DNA from: Sphingomonas aurea
GTDB lineage: Bacteria; Pseudomonadota; Alphaproteobacteria; Sphingomonadales; Sphingomonadaceae
Direction: 5' to 3'
NCBI RefSeq assembly: GCF_030678875.1
Contig: NZ_JAUUDS010000001.1
Location: 434,001-498,000, forward strand
Length of the DNA: 64,000 bases
Shown here: in pieces, positions 49,150 to 57,909 of the stretch
How the letters are laid out: every line of letters starts with the position of its first letter
How positions within the stretch are numbered: the first letter of the stretch is position 1
Position numbers and translations under genes: made by a program
Notes under the pieces: generated by a model
Told to the model about the DNA's origin: nothing
Seen by the model: only the letters and a program-made list of their open reading frames with translations
Database searches by the model: none

Positions 49150-49676
49150 GGCAAGATCCATTCACTTTCGGTGGCGATCGCGTGGAGCGGAACGTCCCAC
49201 GGATCGGGAGTAAGCGCCGGCACCTCCTGCACGCCGAGCGCGATGCCGACCCGCCAGGCGGAGGGATGCTGGGCAAAGGCGCGGTCGTAATGGCCGGCAC
49301 CTTGGCCCAGCCGGTTGCCGCGCCGGTCGAAGCCGACCAGCGGCGTCAGGATGATCTCCGGCACCAGCTCCGGTGCGGCGGCGGGGGGCTGACGCAGTCC
49401 GAAGGGGCCAGCGACCAGTTGTCCTTGCCAGTGCAGGAAGCGCAGCGGCGTCGGCCGGTCGACGACGAAGGGCAGGGCGAGCGTGCAGCCCATCGTCCGT
49501 GCAGCGTCGATGAACGCAGCCGGGTCCGCCTCTCCGGGGGTCGGCAGATAGGCAGCGACCACCATCCCCGGCCTCAGCCGCAAGACGAATGCCTCATCGA
49601 CGATCGGCTGGCGCCCGCCGGCTGCCGCGTCGCGGGCAGCGCGCAAGCGCGCGCGCAGAGGCGCCTTGTCGGTCAT
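49146..49676 (-). CDS. 5-formyltetrahydrofolate cyclo-ligase
   Basis: A 176-residue enzyme that converts 5-formyl-THF to 5,10-methenyl-THF with ATP. The signature is PLVGFDRRGNRLGQGAGHYDR near the C-terminus. A gene of this family directly downstream of 6S RNA and zapA is a well-known arrangement (ygfA/fau), and the candidate 6S RNA sits upstream here. It is translationally coupled to the DUF2842 gene. Confidence 0.92.
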   Translation of the reverse strand: MTDKAPLRARLRAARDAAAGGRQPIVDEAFVLRLRPGMVVAAYLPTPGEADPAAFIDAARTMGCTLALPFVVDRPTPLRFLHWQGQLVAGPFGLRQPPAAAPELVPEIILTPLVGFDRRGNRLGQGAGHYDRAFAQHPSAWRVGIALGVQEVPALTPDPWDVPLHAIATESEWILP

Positions 49677-49689
49677 GAGCGCAGGGGGC

Positions 49690-49858
49690 GGGTGACGGGA
49701 CCGCCTTGGCCGTGTGCCGGGTTATCCACTGACGCACGATACGTCAGGTGGGGACCATGTGCGTCGGACCAGGATCCGGGCAGGGACAGCCCCCATTGGA
49801 TGATGAATAGCCTCAGGGATAATAAAGGCTCGTACCGGGCAGAACCCGTCGTCCCTGA
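49690..49858 (-). ncRNA. ssrS: Candidate 6S RNA between zapA and the cyclo-ligase gene
   Basis: The zapA - 6S RNA - cyclo-ligase order is known from many proteobacteria. On the minus strand the ends of the interval pair: GGGAC (49855-49851) with GTCCC (49701-49697), and CGGGTT (49848-49843) with AACCCG (49723-49718). This gives the long closing stem typical of 6S RNA, around an open central region. 6S RNA binds sigma70 polymerase in stationary phase. Ends are approximate. The call rests on position and partial pairing, not on a covariance search. Confidence 0.5.
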
Positions 49859-49859
49859 T

Positions 49860-50165
49860 TTAGGAGGTTGCGGACGATTGCTCAAGGGCATCGGCCAGGC
49901 TTTCCAGTCGCTCGGCGATCCGCTCCAGCGCCGATTCGGCGATCGCGGCGCCGACCGGCGGGCGCGTCTCCGATTCCTCCAATGCGTCAGCCAGCATCAG
50001 CGCGACGAACAGCATCGCGCGCTCGGGCTGGCCGGCGGCGGCGCGGTCGGCCGCGGCCCAGCGCTCGTCGAGCATCCGGCCGAGCAGCTGGACGCGCGCC
50101 TCCTCGCCCGGCCGGCAGGCGACGGTGTGGGCGCGGCCGCCGATCTCCAGCGTCACCGAAGCCAT
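49860..50165 (-). CDS. zapA: Cell division protein ZapA
   Basis: A 101-residue protein from the ATG at 50165. VTLEIGGRAHTVACRPGEEARVQLLGRMLDERW is the conserved N-terminal domain of ZapA, followed by MLFVALMLADALEE and a C-terminal coiled coil. It bundles FtsZ filaments. Its start shares one base with the stop of a small coiled-coil gene (TGATG). Confidence 0.87.
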   Translation of the reverse strand: MASVTLEIGGRAHTVACRPGEEARVQLLGRMLDERWAAADRAAAGQPERAMLFVALMLADALEESETRPPVGAAIAESALERIAERLESLADALEQSSATS

Positions 50166-50362
50166 CAGCGGGTGCCCGTGCGCGCGATGACCTCGTCGAG
50201 CGCGGCGACCGCGTCGGCCATCCGTGCCTTCAGCGCGGCGTGGCGACGGGCGAGCGCGTCGGCACCGGCGGCACGCGCGGTCACCGCCGCCTCGATGCGG
50301 GCGATCGCCTGCTCGATACGGTCGACGGCGGGGCGTTCGCCGGCAAGAGGAGTCTCGGTCAT
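50165..50362 (-). CDS. Small coiled-coil protein upstream of zapA
   Basis: A 65-residue ORF from ATG 50362 whose stop overlaps the zapA ATG. The sequence is one long Ala-rich helix (AVDRIEQAIARIEAAVTARAAG and HAALKARMADAVAALDEVIAR) with heptad-like spacing. It may be a ZapB-like partner or a coiled-coil stabiliser, but I cannot place it in a family. Coupling to zapA is the best clue. Confidence 0.65.
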   Translation of the reverse strand: MTETPLAGERPAVDRIEQAIARIEAAVTARAAGADALARRHAALKARMADAVAALDEVIARTGTR

Positions 50363-50516
50363 CGCTTCCGGATAGGCAGGTGGCCGGGGTGCGGCAAGTG
50401 TCGCGTCGGCACGGCGGGGGCGTTTCCCGGCGGTTGACAGGCGGGCGTTCGACCCCGCAAAGGCCGCACCGTCCCGGCCCCACGTCCCCGAGGCCGCCAA
50501 TCACGGAGAGCCAGCG

Positions 50517-51527
50517 ATGACGGTCAAGGTAGCGATCAACGGTTTCGGTCGGATCGGCCGCCTGGTGGCGCGCGCGATGCTGGAGCGCGGCGGCGACGCT
50601 TTGGAACTGGTCGCGATCAACGATCTCGCCGACGCCAAGTCGAACGCCTGGCTGTTCAGCCGCGACAGCGTCCACGGCCGCTGGCCCGGCACGGTGACGG
50701 CCGAGGGCAACGACCTGGTCGTCGACGGCAAGCGCATCCGCGTGACCGCGGAGCGCGATCCCGCCAACCTGCCGCACAAGGAGCTGGGCGTCGACCTGGT
50801 GCTGGAGTGCACCGGTTTCTTCACCGACCGTACCTCGTGCCAGAAGCACATCGATGCCGGCGCCAAGAAGGTGCTGATCTCCGCGCCGGGCAAGGATGTC
50901 GACCTGACCGTCGTTTACGGCGTCAACCATGACAAGCTGGCGGCGGACCACATGATCGTGTCGAACGCGTCGTGCACCACCAACTGCCTGGCGCCGGTCG
51001 CCAAGGTGCTGAACGACACGGTCGGGATCGAGCGCGGGCTGATGACCACCGTCCACGCCTATACCAACGACCAGAAGATCCTCGACCAGATCCATCCCGA
51101 CCTGCGCCGCGCACGCGCCGCCGCCATGTCGATGATCCCGACCACCACCGGCGCCGCGCGCGCGGTGGGCGAGGTGCTGCCCGAGCTGAAGGGCCGCCTC
51201 GACGGTTCGGCGATCCGTGTGCCGGTGCCGGACGGCAGCCTGGTCGACCTGACCTTCACGCCCAAGCGCGACACGACCCGCGACGAGATCAACGCGATCC
51301 TGAAGGCCGCATCGGAGTCCGGTCCGCTGAAGGGCGTGCTGGAATATACCGACGAGCCGCTGGTTTCGATCGACATCCAGCACACGCCAGCGTCGTCGAC
51401 GGTCGACAGCCTGGAGACGGCGGTGCTCGACGGCAAGCTGGTCCGCGTGGTCAGCTGGTACGATAACGAGTGGGGCTTCTCGAACCGCATGGTCGACACC
51501 GCGACGGCGATGGCGAAGTTCCTCTGA
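50517..51527 (+). CDS. gap: Glyceraldehyde-3-phosphate dehydrogenase, type I
   Basis: A 336-residue enzyme. The NAD motif INGFGRIGR starts at residue 8; the catalytic Cys153 is in [24 protein letters not shown] closes the protein. Asn-Asp (INDLAD, residues 35-40) at the end of the second strand favours NAD over NADP. It converts glyceraldehyde-3-phosphate to 1,3-bisphosphoglycerate. The pgk gene follows after a MOSC gene, with ribosome site GGAGAG. Confidence 0.97.
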   Translation: MTVKVAINGFGRIGRLVARAMLERGGDALELVAINDLADAKSNAWLFSRDSVHGRWPGTVTAEGNDLVVDGKRIRVTAERDPANLPHKELGVDLVLECTGFFTDRTSCQKHIDAGAKKVLISAPGKDVDLTVVYGVNHDKLAADHMIVSNASCTTNCLAPVAKVLNDTVGIERGLMTTVHAYTNDQKILDQIHPDLRRARAAAMSMIPTTTGAARAVGEVLPELKGRLDGSAIRVPVPDGSLVDLTFTPKRDTTRDEINAILKAASESGPLKGVLEYTDEPLVSIDIQHTPASSTVDSLETAVLDGKLVRVVSWYDNEWGFSNRMVDTATAMAKFL

Positions 51528-51528
51528 G

Positions 51529-51984
51529 GTGACGGGGACGCTCGCCGGCATCGCCCGCCACGCCTTTCCGAAGGCGGTGATGGAGACGGTCGACCATGTC
51601 GCCGTCACCGTCGACGGCGGCCTTGCCGGCGACTATCGCGGCGCGGTGAAGCCGGGCGGGCGCGGCCGGCGGCAGGTGACGCTGATGGAGCGGATCGACT
51701 GGCAGGCGGCGATGGCCGAGGTCGGTCACAACATCGCCTGGTCGGAACGGCGCGCCAACCTGCTGGTCGATGGCCTCGATCTGCCGCAGGTCCCCGGCGT
51801 CCGCCTGCGGATCGGCGCCGACGTGCTGCTGGAGGTAACCCGCGAGACTGATCCGTGCGAGCGGATGGAGGCGCTGGCCCCCGGCCTGCGCGCGGCGCTG
51901 ACCCCCGATTGGCGAGGCGGCGCCTGTACCCGAGTTCTGGCTGGCGGCATCATCGCCGTCGGCGACCCCATCAGGATCGAGTGA
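51529..51984 (+). CDS. MOSC domain protein
   Basis: A 151-residue protein from a GTG one base after the gap stop. The MOSC fold is visible as [22 protein letters not shown], then [12 protein letters not shown] and [22 protein letters not shown], with the conserved Cys in DPCERME. MOSC proteins bind sulfur carriers for molybdenum cofactor or act on N-hydroxylated substrates; which applies is unknown. It sits between gap and pgk with three bases to pgk. Confidence 0.85.
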   Translation: MTGTLAGIARHAFPKAVMETVDHVAVTVDGGLAGDYRGAVKPGGRGRRQVTLMERIDWQAAMAEVGHNIAWSERRANLLVDGLDLPQVPGVRLRIGADVLLEVTRETDPCERMEALAPGLRAALTPDWRGGACTRVLAGGIIAVGDPIRIE

Positions 51985-51986
51985 AC

Positions 51987-53177
51987 ATGAGCAAGCCGTA
52001 CAAGACGCTCGACGACATGGGCGATATCCAGGGCAAGCGCGTGCTGGTCCGCGAGGACCTGAACGTGCCGATGCAGGACGGCGCGGTAACCGACGACACG
52101 CGGCTGCGCGCGACGGTAACGACCGTGGCCGAGCTGGCCGATCGCGGCGCGATCGTGCTGGTGCTGGCGCATTTCGGCCGGCCCAAGGGCCAGCCGAACC
52201 CCGATATGTCGCTGGCGCTGGTCACCAAGCCGTACGAGGCGGTGCTGGGCCGCCCGGTTCGCTTCATCGACTGGGAGGGGGCGGACGCCACGGTGGGAAC
52301 GCTCCAGCCCGGTGATATCGCGGTGCTGGAGAACACCCGCTTCTTCGGCGGCGAGGAGAAGAACGATCCGGCGGTGGTCGATCGCTTCGCCGCGCTCGGT
52401 GATATGTACGTCAACGACGCCTTCTCGGCCGCACACCGCGCCCACGCCTCGACCGAGGGGCTGGCGCACAGGCTGCCGGCATTCGCTGGACGCGCGATGG
52501 AGGCGGAACTCGCCGCGCTGGAAAAGGCGCTGGGCAATCCCGAGCATCCGGTCGCCGCGGTCGTCGGCGGGGCCAAGGTGTCGACCAAGCTCGACGTGCT
52601 GAAGCATCTGGTCGCGCGGGTCGACCACCTCATCATCGGCGGCGGCATGGCCAATACTTTCCTCGCCGCGCGCGGGGTCGATGTCGGCAAGTCGCTGTGC
52701 GAGCACGATCTGACCGGTACGGCAGAGGCGATCATGGATGCCGCCGACAAGGCCGGCTGCACCGTCCACCTGCCCTATGACGTGGTGGTCGCGAAGGAGT
52801 TCCGCGCCGACCCGCCGACCCGCACCGTCAACGTCCACGAGGTCGCGGCGGACGAAATGATCCTCGACGTCGGACCGGCCGCGGTCGAAGCGCTCGGCGA
52901 CGTGCTGAAGAACTGCCGCACTCTGGTGTGGAACGGACCGATGGGCGCGTTCGAGATGACGCCGTTCGATGCCGCGACCGTTGCCCTGGCGCGGACCGCG
53001 GCGGCGCTGACCGGCGACGGATCGCTGGTGTCGGTGGCGGGCGGCGGCGACACGGTCGCCGCGCTGAACCATGCCGGGGTGGCGAGCGACTTTACCTTCG
53101 TCTCGACCGCTGGCGGCGCCTTCCTGGAATGGATGGAAGGGCGCGAGCTGCCCGGCGTCGCGGCGCTGGCGGGCTGA
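51987..53177 (+). CDS. pgk: Phosphoglycerate kinase
   Basis: The ATG at 51987 (396 residues) follows the MOSC stop directly. [24 protein letters not shown] (N-terminal substrate site), [25 protein letters not shown] and GGGDTVAAL mark both domains. It makes ATP and 3-phosphoglycerate from 1,3-bisphosphoglycerate. The downstream 115-base gap contains a short imperfect repeat but no gene. Confidence 0.97.
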   Translation: MSKPYKTLDDMGDIQGKRVLVREDLNVPMQDGAVTDDTRLRATVTTVAELADRGAIVLVLAHFGRPKGQPNPDMSLALVTKPYEAVLGRPVRFIDWEGADATVGTLQPGDIAVLENTRFFGGEEKNDPAVVDRFAALGDMYVNDAFSAAHRAHASTEGLAHRLPAFAGRAMEAELAALEKALGNPEHPVAAVVGGAKVSTKLDVLKHLVARVDHLIIGGGMANTFLAARGVDVGKSLCEHDLTGTAEAIMDAADKAGCTVHLPYDVVVAKEFRADPPTRTVNVHEVAADEMILDVGPAAVEALGDVLKNCRTLVWNGPMGAFEMTPFDAATVALARTAAALTGDGSLVSVAGGGDTVAALNHAGVASDFTFVSTAGGAFLEWMEGRELPGVAALAG

Positions 53178-53292
53178 TCGGCACGGCTTTAGCGTTTCAT
53201 CGCCCGGGTTTGAGCCAAGCTCGATGCCTCCCCGGCGGGGGCCACGTTGGCCTTTCCACCTGGACACCGGCCTTTGCCGGAGAGGTGCTTCA

Positions 53293-53805
53293 TTACGGGT
53301 GAGCCACCCGTAAACCCGCGTCTTCCTTCAGCAACGGCACGATGAGGGCGTTCAGGTCGGCCAGGTCGAACGCGCCCGCCTTAGTGTGGCGGACGATCCC
53401 TGCGCGATCGATGACGTAGTTCGTCGGCACCGCAGGCATGTCGACCGACATGCCTTTCACCCGCCGTACCGCCGGTATGGCGAGGACCGAGAACAGCGGC
53501 TTCAGCTGTGACAGCGACACCGACCCTTCGGTCGTGATGGCGAAGACCCGCAGGCCGAACGGCTGCAGCTTGCGATAATAGGCGTCGAGCAGCGGCAGTT
53601 CCTGTCGGCACGGCACGCACCAGGTCGCCCAGAAGTTGAGGATCACGACCTGGCCCTTCAGATCGGCCAGATCGACCTTGGTGCCGTCCACCAGCGTCAG
53701 TTGCACGTTCGGCATCGGCTTGCCGACCTTCGGCGTTTCCGCGACCGCAGGCGACGCCATCGCCCATGCCGCCAGTGCCGCCACGCTACATGCCCCGTTC
53801 CTCAT
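53293..53805 (-). CDS. TlpA-like thiol:disulfide oxidoreductase
   Basis: A 170-residue exported protein from ATG 53805. The signal peptide ends near PAVAE. A thioredoxin fold with WATWCVPCRQELPLLD carries the redox pair, followed by VPTNYVIDRAGIVRH, including the cis-proline loop. It probably reduces periplasmic disulfides, for example in cytochrome c maturation. It is on the opposite strand from the glycolytic genes. Confidence 0.86.
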   Translation of the reverse strand: MRNGACSVAALAAWAMASPAVAETPKVGKPMPNVQLTLVDGTKVDLADLKGQVVILNFWATWCVPCRQELPLLDAYYRKLQPFGLRVFAITTEGSVSLSQLKPLFSVLAIPAVRRVKGMSVDMPAVPTNYVIDRAGIVRHTKAGAFDLADLNALIVPLLKEDAGLRVAHP

Positions 53806-53908
53806 CCCGTACCCCCCTGCCGCCAAGTTGCTCCCGTACCGCGGTCCTCGTCAATCGAGGTGATCCCGTATGACGGATGCAGTTGAAGCGATGAAAGCGT
53901 GCTGCTAT

Positions 53909-53924
53909 GTTTAACACGTTAAAC
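53909..53924. promoter_or_regulatory. Probable operator of the toxin-antitoxin pair
   Basis: GTTTAAC and GTTAAAC are perfect inverted repeats around a two-base centre, 10 bases before the antitoxin start. A ribbon-helix-helix antitoxin would be expected to bind such a palindrome and repress its own operon. Confidence 0.6.
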
Positions 53925-53934
53925 GGAGGAACGG

Positions 53935-54171
53935 GTGCTCGGCGTCAGGCTCGATACGGAACTGGAGGAACGGCTGGCAGCGGTCGCTCGCACCCAGGGC
54001 CGCAGCAAGAGCGACATCGCCCGTGAGGCCGTCCGCCGCTATGTCGACCTCCACGACGAGGCGTTCCGTCGCGAGGCGCGGCGCCAGTCGCTGCGCGCGT
54101 CGCGCCGCGATGTGACCGCCGACTATGCGTTTTGGGAAACGATCGAACGCGAGGATGCGGCGTGGAAATAG
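53935..54171 (+). CDS. Ribbon-helix-helix antitoxin (type II)
   Basis: A 78-residue protein from a GTG with GGAGGA five bases upstream. The N-terminal half is RHH: LGVRLDTELEERLAAVARTQGRSKSDIAREAVRRYVD. The C-terminal half is a charged helix that would wrap the toxin. The stop overlaps the toxin start by ten bases, as in many toxin-antitoxin operons. Confidence 0.83.
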   Translation: MLGVRLDTELEERLAAVARTQGRSKSDIAREAVRRYVDLHDEAFRREARRQSLRASRRDVTADYAFWETIEREDAAWK

Positions 54172-54491
54172 CCCATGGCGCCATCGTCCTCGTGGCACCG
54201 CCGACCGATGCCGGATCGGCGCGCGCGGCGGTGATCGTACAGGCAGACCTGTTCAATGCCGACCACGCGACCGTCACCGTCTGTCCGCTGACCAATGTCG
54301 TCGGTGGTGAGGCGTTGTTCCGCGTCGCCATCTCTCCGCAGGAACATACCGGCCTGACCGTCGAGTGCGAGGTGCAGGTCGATCGCATCACCTCGGTCCG
54401 TCGGGACCGGATTATTCGCGTGCTCGGTCACGCCTCCGCAACCCGGATGGAGCAGGTCGATCAGGCGCTGCGCCGCTGGCTCGCTCTTTGA
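54162..54491 (+). CDS. PemK/MazF-family toxin (putative endoribonuclease)
   Basis: A 109-residue protein from the GTG at 54162. The MazF pattern is: GAIVLVAPPTDAGSARAAVIVQADLFN, then VTVCPLTNVV and CEVQVDRITSVRRDRI. The usual Thr/Ser and Arg of the active site are in plausible places. It would cleave mRNA when not bound by the antitoxin. The pair lies between pgk/tlpA and the aldolase gene. Confidence 0.83.
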   Translation: MEIAHGAIVLVAPPTDAGSARAAVIVQADLFNADHATVTVCPLTNVVGGEALFRVAISPQEHTGLTVECEVQVDRITSVRRDRIIRVLGHASATRMEQVDQALRRWLAL

Positions 54492-54514
54492 CCATCACAC
54501 CACAGGAAACGCCC

Positions 54515-55435
54515 ATGACCTCCACAATGACGCCGATCGTGAAGACCATTCTCGACAAGTATGAAGGCACCAGCCCGGCCGTGAAGGCCAATCTGGCGCG
54601 CATCCTGATGCAGGGGCGCCTGGGCGGCACCGGCAAGCTGGTGATCCTGCCGGTCGACCAGGGGTTCGAACATGGTCCGGCGCGCAGCTTCGCGATCAAC
54701 CCGCCAGCCTATGATCCCCATTATCACTACCAGCTGGCGATCGATGCCGGCCTGTCGGCCTATGCCGCGCCGCTGGGTATGCTGGAGGCGGGTGCCGACA
54801 CCTTTGCCGGGCAGATCCCGACCATCCTGAAGGTCAACAGCTCGAACAGCTGGGCAACCTCCATCGCGCAGGCGCAGACCGGCAGCGTCGAGGATGCGCT
54901 GCGGCTGGGCTGCGCGGCGATCGGCTTCACCATCTATCCGGGGTCGGACGGCATCTTCGACGCGATGGAGCAGATCCGCGAGCTTCGCGAGGAGGCAGCG
55001 GCCGCCGGCCTCGCCACCGTGATCTGGAGCTATCCGCGCGGCGGCGACCTGTCGAAGGACGGCGAACTGGCGCTCGATGTCGGCGCCTATGCCGCACACA
55101 TGGCGGCGCTGCTCGGGGCGCACATCATCAAGGTCAAGCTGCCGACCGCGCATATCGAGCAGAAGGACGCGCAGAAGGCGTATGAGGGCACCGACTGGGC
55201 CAAGCAGTCCGACCGGGTGCGCCATGTCGTCCAGTCCAGCTTCGCCGGGCGCCGGATCGTCGTCTTCTCCGGCGGTGCGGCCAAGGGAGCGGACGCGGTC
55301 TATCAGGACGCGCGCGACATCCGCGACGGTGGCGGCAACGGCTCGATCATCGGGCGCAACACCTTTCAGCGGCCGCGCGACGAGGCGATCGCGATGCTCG
55401 ACCGGATCGTGTCGATCTACCAAGGCGGCGAGTAA
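54515..55435 (+). CDS. Class I fructose-bisphosphate aldolase (DhnA/FbaB type)
   Basis: A 306-residue enzyme. LPVDQGFEHGPARSF, KVNSSNSW, GFTIYPGSDGIFDAMEQI and AHIIKVKLPTAHIEQK (with the Schiff-base Lys) match the archaeal-type class I aldolase family. It cleaves fructose-1,6-bisphosphate and, in many bacteria, also works in gluconeogenesis. The neighbours gap and pgk support the glycolytic role. Confidence 0.92.
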   Translation: MTSTMTPIVKTILDKYEGTSPAVKANLARILMQGRLGGTGKLVILPVDQGFEHGPARSFAINPPAYDPHYHYQLAIDAGLSAYAAPLGMLEAGADTFAGQIPTILKVNSSNSWATSIAQAQTGSVEDALRLGCAAIGFTIYPGSDGIFDAMEQIRELREEAAAAGLATVIWSYPRGGDLSKDGELALDVGAYAAHMAALLGAHIIKVKLPTAHIEQKDAQKAYEGTDWAKQSDRVRHVVQSSFAGRRIVVFSGGAAKGADAVYQDARDIRDGGGNGSIIGRNTFQRPRDEAIAMLDRIVSIYQGGE

Positions 55436-55494
55436 CCGCGGGGCAGGCGGCGGGGGAGGTGACCCCCGCCGCCGATCGCGATAGAGGCGGGCGG

Positions 55495-56178
55495 ATGGAC
55501 ATGATCGATCCGCTCGGGCCGCTGGACCCCGACTTCGCCGCCTCGTTCAAGCGTGACGACCGCAGGCCGCCGTGCCAGCTCTATCTGGTGTCGCCGCTCG
55601 ACGTCACCGGCGGCTTTGCGGATCGGTTGGCGCGTGCCCTCGACGCCGGTCCGGTCGCGGCGTTCCAGTTCCGGGTGAAGGACGTCGACCAGCACGAGGC
55701 GGCGCGCCTCGCCGAGCCGCTCCAGCGCATCTGCGCCGACCGCGAGGTGGCGTTCATCGTCAACGACTCGGCGTCGCTCGCGAAGCGGCTAGGCGCCGAT
55801 GGCGTCCATCTGGGTCAGGAAGACGGTGACCCGCGCGAAGCACGCGCGATGCTCGGGCCGAACGCTCAGATCGGCGTCACCTGCCACGACAGCCGTCACC
55901 TGGCGATGGAGGCAGGCGAGGCGGGGGCGGACTATGTCGCGTTCGGCAGCTTCCACCCGACCACGACCAAGGCGGTGCGCCACCATGCGGAGCCGGTGCT
56001 GCTGTCCTGGTGGGCGGCGTTGTTCGAGATCCCGTCCGTCGCGATCGGCGGGATCACCCCGGCCAACGCCGCGCCGCTGGTAGCGGCGGGCGCCGATTTC
56101 CTCGCGGTGTCAGGCGTGGTGTGGAACGGGGACGAGGCAAGCGCCGTCCGCGCTTTCGGCGCAGTTCTGGGCAGATAG
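55495..56178 (+). CDS. thiE: Thiamine-phosphate synthase
   Basis: About 227 residues from ATG 55495 (GTG 55459 and ATG 55501 are possible). The TIM-barrel pattern is QLYLVSPLD, AFQFRVKD, VAFIVNDSASLAKRLGADGVHLGQEDGD, GVTCHDSRHLAMEAGEAGADYVAFGSFHPTTTK and IGGITPANAAPLVAAGADFLAVSG. The usual K in QxRxK is replaced by RVK spacing. It joins HMP-PP and THZ-P. No TPP riboswitch is visible upstream. Confidence 0.9.
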   Translation: MDMIDPLGPLDPDFAASFKRDDRRPPCQLYLVSPLDVTGGFADRLARALDAGPVAAFQFRVKDVDQHEAARLAEPLQRICADREVAFIVNDSASLAKRLGADGVHLGQEDGDPREARAMLGPNAQIGVTCHDSRHLAMEAGEAGADYVAFGSFHPTTTKAVRHHAEPVLLSWWAALFEIPSVAIGGITPANAAPLVAAGADFLAVSGVVWNGDEASAVRAFGAVLGR

Positions 56179-56242
56179 GCGGGAGCCAAGCGCGCCGATG
56201 CTCGTTTGATCCGACAGCGTAACAGTTTCGGATCGGAGCATC

Positions 56243-57268
56243 ATGCGTCGTCTTCTCACCCTGCTCGCCATCGGTGTCGCCGCCGTCGCCACGGCGCAGT
56301 CCCCGACGCCCCAGTCCCCAACGTCCCAGTCACCAACCTCCCAGTCACCGGGCATCGATCGCGAGCTGTTGAAGATGCAGGTGGTTCTCGACCGGCTGGG
56401 CTTCTCGCCCGGGGTGATCGACGGCAGGCCCGGCATGTCGCTGACCGCGGCGATCAAGGGTTTCCAGCAGAGCCGCGACTTGCCCGAGACGGGCAAACCC
56501 GACGCGGCGACGATGCAGGCGCTCGCCCCCTATTGGGGCACCGAGGCGACCAAGGTGCTGACGCTGAACGCGCGGGTGCTTGCCGGTCCCTATGTGAATC
56601 CGATCCCCAAGGACGAGGACCAGCAGGCCAGGCTGCCCGGCCTCTATTATCGCAGTCCGCTGGAGAAGCTGGCCGAGATGTTCCACACCACGCCGCAGGT
56701 GCTGGTGGCGTTGAACAGCCCGCAGACCTGGCTGCGGCCGGGTAGCAAAGTGGAGTTTCCCAATGTCCTGCCGTCCAGCCGCGCCTATGACTCCAAGCTG
56801 CGCGACGACTGGCGGGCGACGCTGAACGGGCTGAACGTCGATGCGGTGCAGCCGCAGGCGGCGAAGATCGTCGTCGACAAGTCGGACAAGGTGCTGCGCG
56901 TCTATGACGATGGCGGCAAGCTGGTCGCGCAGTTCGGGGTGACGACGGGGTCGGAGCATGATCCGCTGCCGCTGGGCAACTGGAAGATCAACGGCGCCGA
57001 CTATAATCCCAAGTTCCACTTCAACCCCGACCTGTTCTGGGATGCCAAGAAGGACGACGAGAAGGCGATGCTGCCGCCTGGGCCGAACGGGCCGGTGGGG
57101 GTGGTGTGGCTCGACCTGTCCAAGCCGCATTACGGCATCCACGGCACGCCCAATCCCGAACTGATTGGTCGGTCGGAAAGCCATGGCTGCGTGCGCCTGA
57201 CCAACTGGAATGCGGCACGGCTGGCGATGATGGTGAAGCCGGGAACGCCGGTCGTGTTCCAGGCGTGA
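56243..57268 (+). CDS. L,D-transpeptidase (YkuD) with peptidoglycan-binding domain
   Basis: A 341-residue exported protein. The signal peptide (LLTLLAIGVAAVATAQ) is followed by a short Gln-Ser-Pro-Thr repeat, a PG_binding domain (LDRLGFSPGVIDGRPGMSLTAAIKGFQQ), a middle region with LysM-like features (MFHTTPQVLVALN) and the YkuD domain with HGTPNP and the catalytic Cys316 in SHGCVRL. It would form 3-3 cross-links or attach lipoproteins to the wall. The M23 gene follows four bases on. Confidence 0.93.
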   Translation: MRRLLTLLAIGVAAVATAQSPTPQSPTSQSPTSQSPGIDRELLKMQVVLDRLGFSPGVIDGRPGMSLTAAIKGFQQSRDLPETGKPDAATMQALAPYWGTEATKVLTLNARVLAGPYVNPIPKDEDQQARLPGLYYRSPLEKLAEMFHTTPQVLVALNSPQTWLRPGSKVEFPNVLPSSRAYDSKLRDDWRATLNGLNVDAVQPQAAKIVVDKSDKVLRVYDDGGKLVAQFGVTTGSEHDPLPLGNWKINGADYNPKFHFNPDLFWDAKKDDEKAMLPPGPNGPVGVVWLDLSKPHYGIHGTPNPELIGRSESHGCVRLTNWNAARLAMMVKPGTPVVFQA

Positions 57269-57272
57269 GGGC

Positions 57273-57854
57273 GTGAGCCGGATCGGCTGGATCTTCCTGG
57301 CGCTGGTCGTCCTGGCGGCGCTGGCGTTTGGATCGATGCTGTCGTTCGGCGGCGGGCATGGGGCGCCGGTCCCGACCACCGAGCAGGCCGTGCCGGCCGA
57401 TCCGGCGGGCGATCTGCTCCCCGTGCCGGTTTCGGGCGTACCGCGATCGGCGATCGCCGACAGCTGGGGCGACGCGCGCGACGGGGGCGGGCGGGCGCAT
57501 CACGGCACCGACATCATGGCCCCGGGTGGTGCTCCGGTCATCGCCGCGGCGCCCGGCCGGGTCGAGAAGCTGTTCCACAGCGATGCCGGCGGGATCACCG
57601 CCTATGTCCGCTCCCTGGATGGCAGGTGGAGCTATTATTACGCGCACCTGTCGGGCTACGCACCCGGTCTGGCAGAGGGGCAGGCGGTACGAGCGGGCGA
57701 CCCGATTGGCTTCGTCGGCGATACCGGCAATGCCGGGGCCGGCAACACGCACCTGCATTTCGGCCTGTCGCGCATGGCCGCGGGCGAGAAATGGTGGGGT
57801 GGCGAGCCGGTCGATCCCTACCCCCTGCTTGCCGGACGCGCGGCACGTCGCTAG
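57273..57854 (+). CDS. M23-family metallopeptidase domain protein
   Basis: A 193-residue protein starting with GTG at 57273. An N-terminal membrane anchor ([18 protein letters not shown]) is followed by the LytM/M23 domain with HHGTDIMAP and THLHFGLS, containing the His and Asp zinc ligands. It probably cuts peptidoglycan stem peptides, or activates amidases if inactive. The pairing with an L,D-transpeptidase suggests wall remodelling. Confidence 0.9.
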   Translation: MSRIGWIFLALVVLAALAFGSMLSFGGGHGAPVPTTEQAVPADPAGDLLPVPVSGVPRSAIADSWGDARDGGGRAHHGTDIMAPGGAPVIAAAPGRVEKLFHSDAGGITAYVRSLDGRWSYYYAHLSGYAPGLAEGQAVRAGDPIGFVGDTGNAGAGNTHLHFGLSRMAAGEKWWGGEPVDPYPLLAGRAARR

Positions 57855-57909
57855 ATCGCCTGCGCATCGGGGCCGCGGCCCCACGGCTCTTTCCAGCAGG
57901 GTTCTCCCC

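Noticed and set aside
50434-50462. Promoter-like TTGACA upstream of gap
   Set aside because: The -35 is perfect but the -10 at 17 bases (GCAAAG) is poor, so I do not list it as a feature.
55436-55494. Possible TPP riboswitch before thiE
   Set aside because: Only 59 bases, and the conserved CTGAGA-type core of a thi box is absent.
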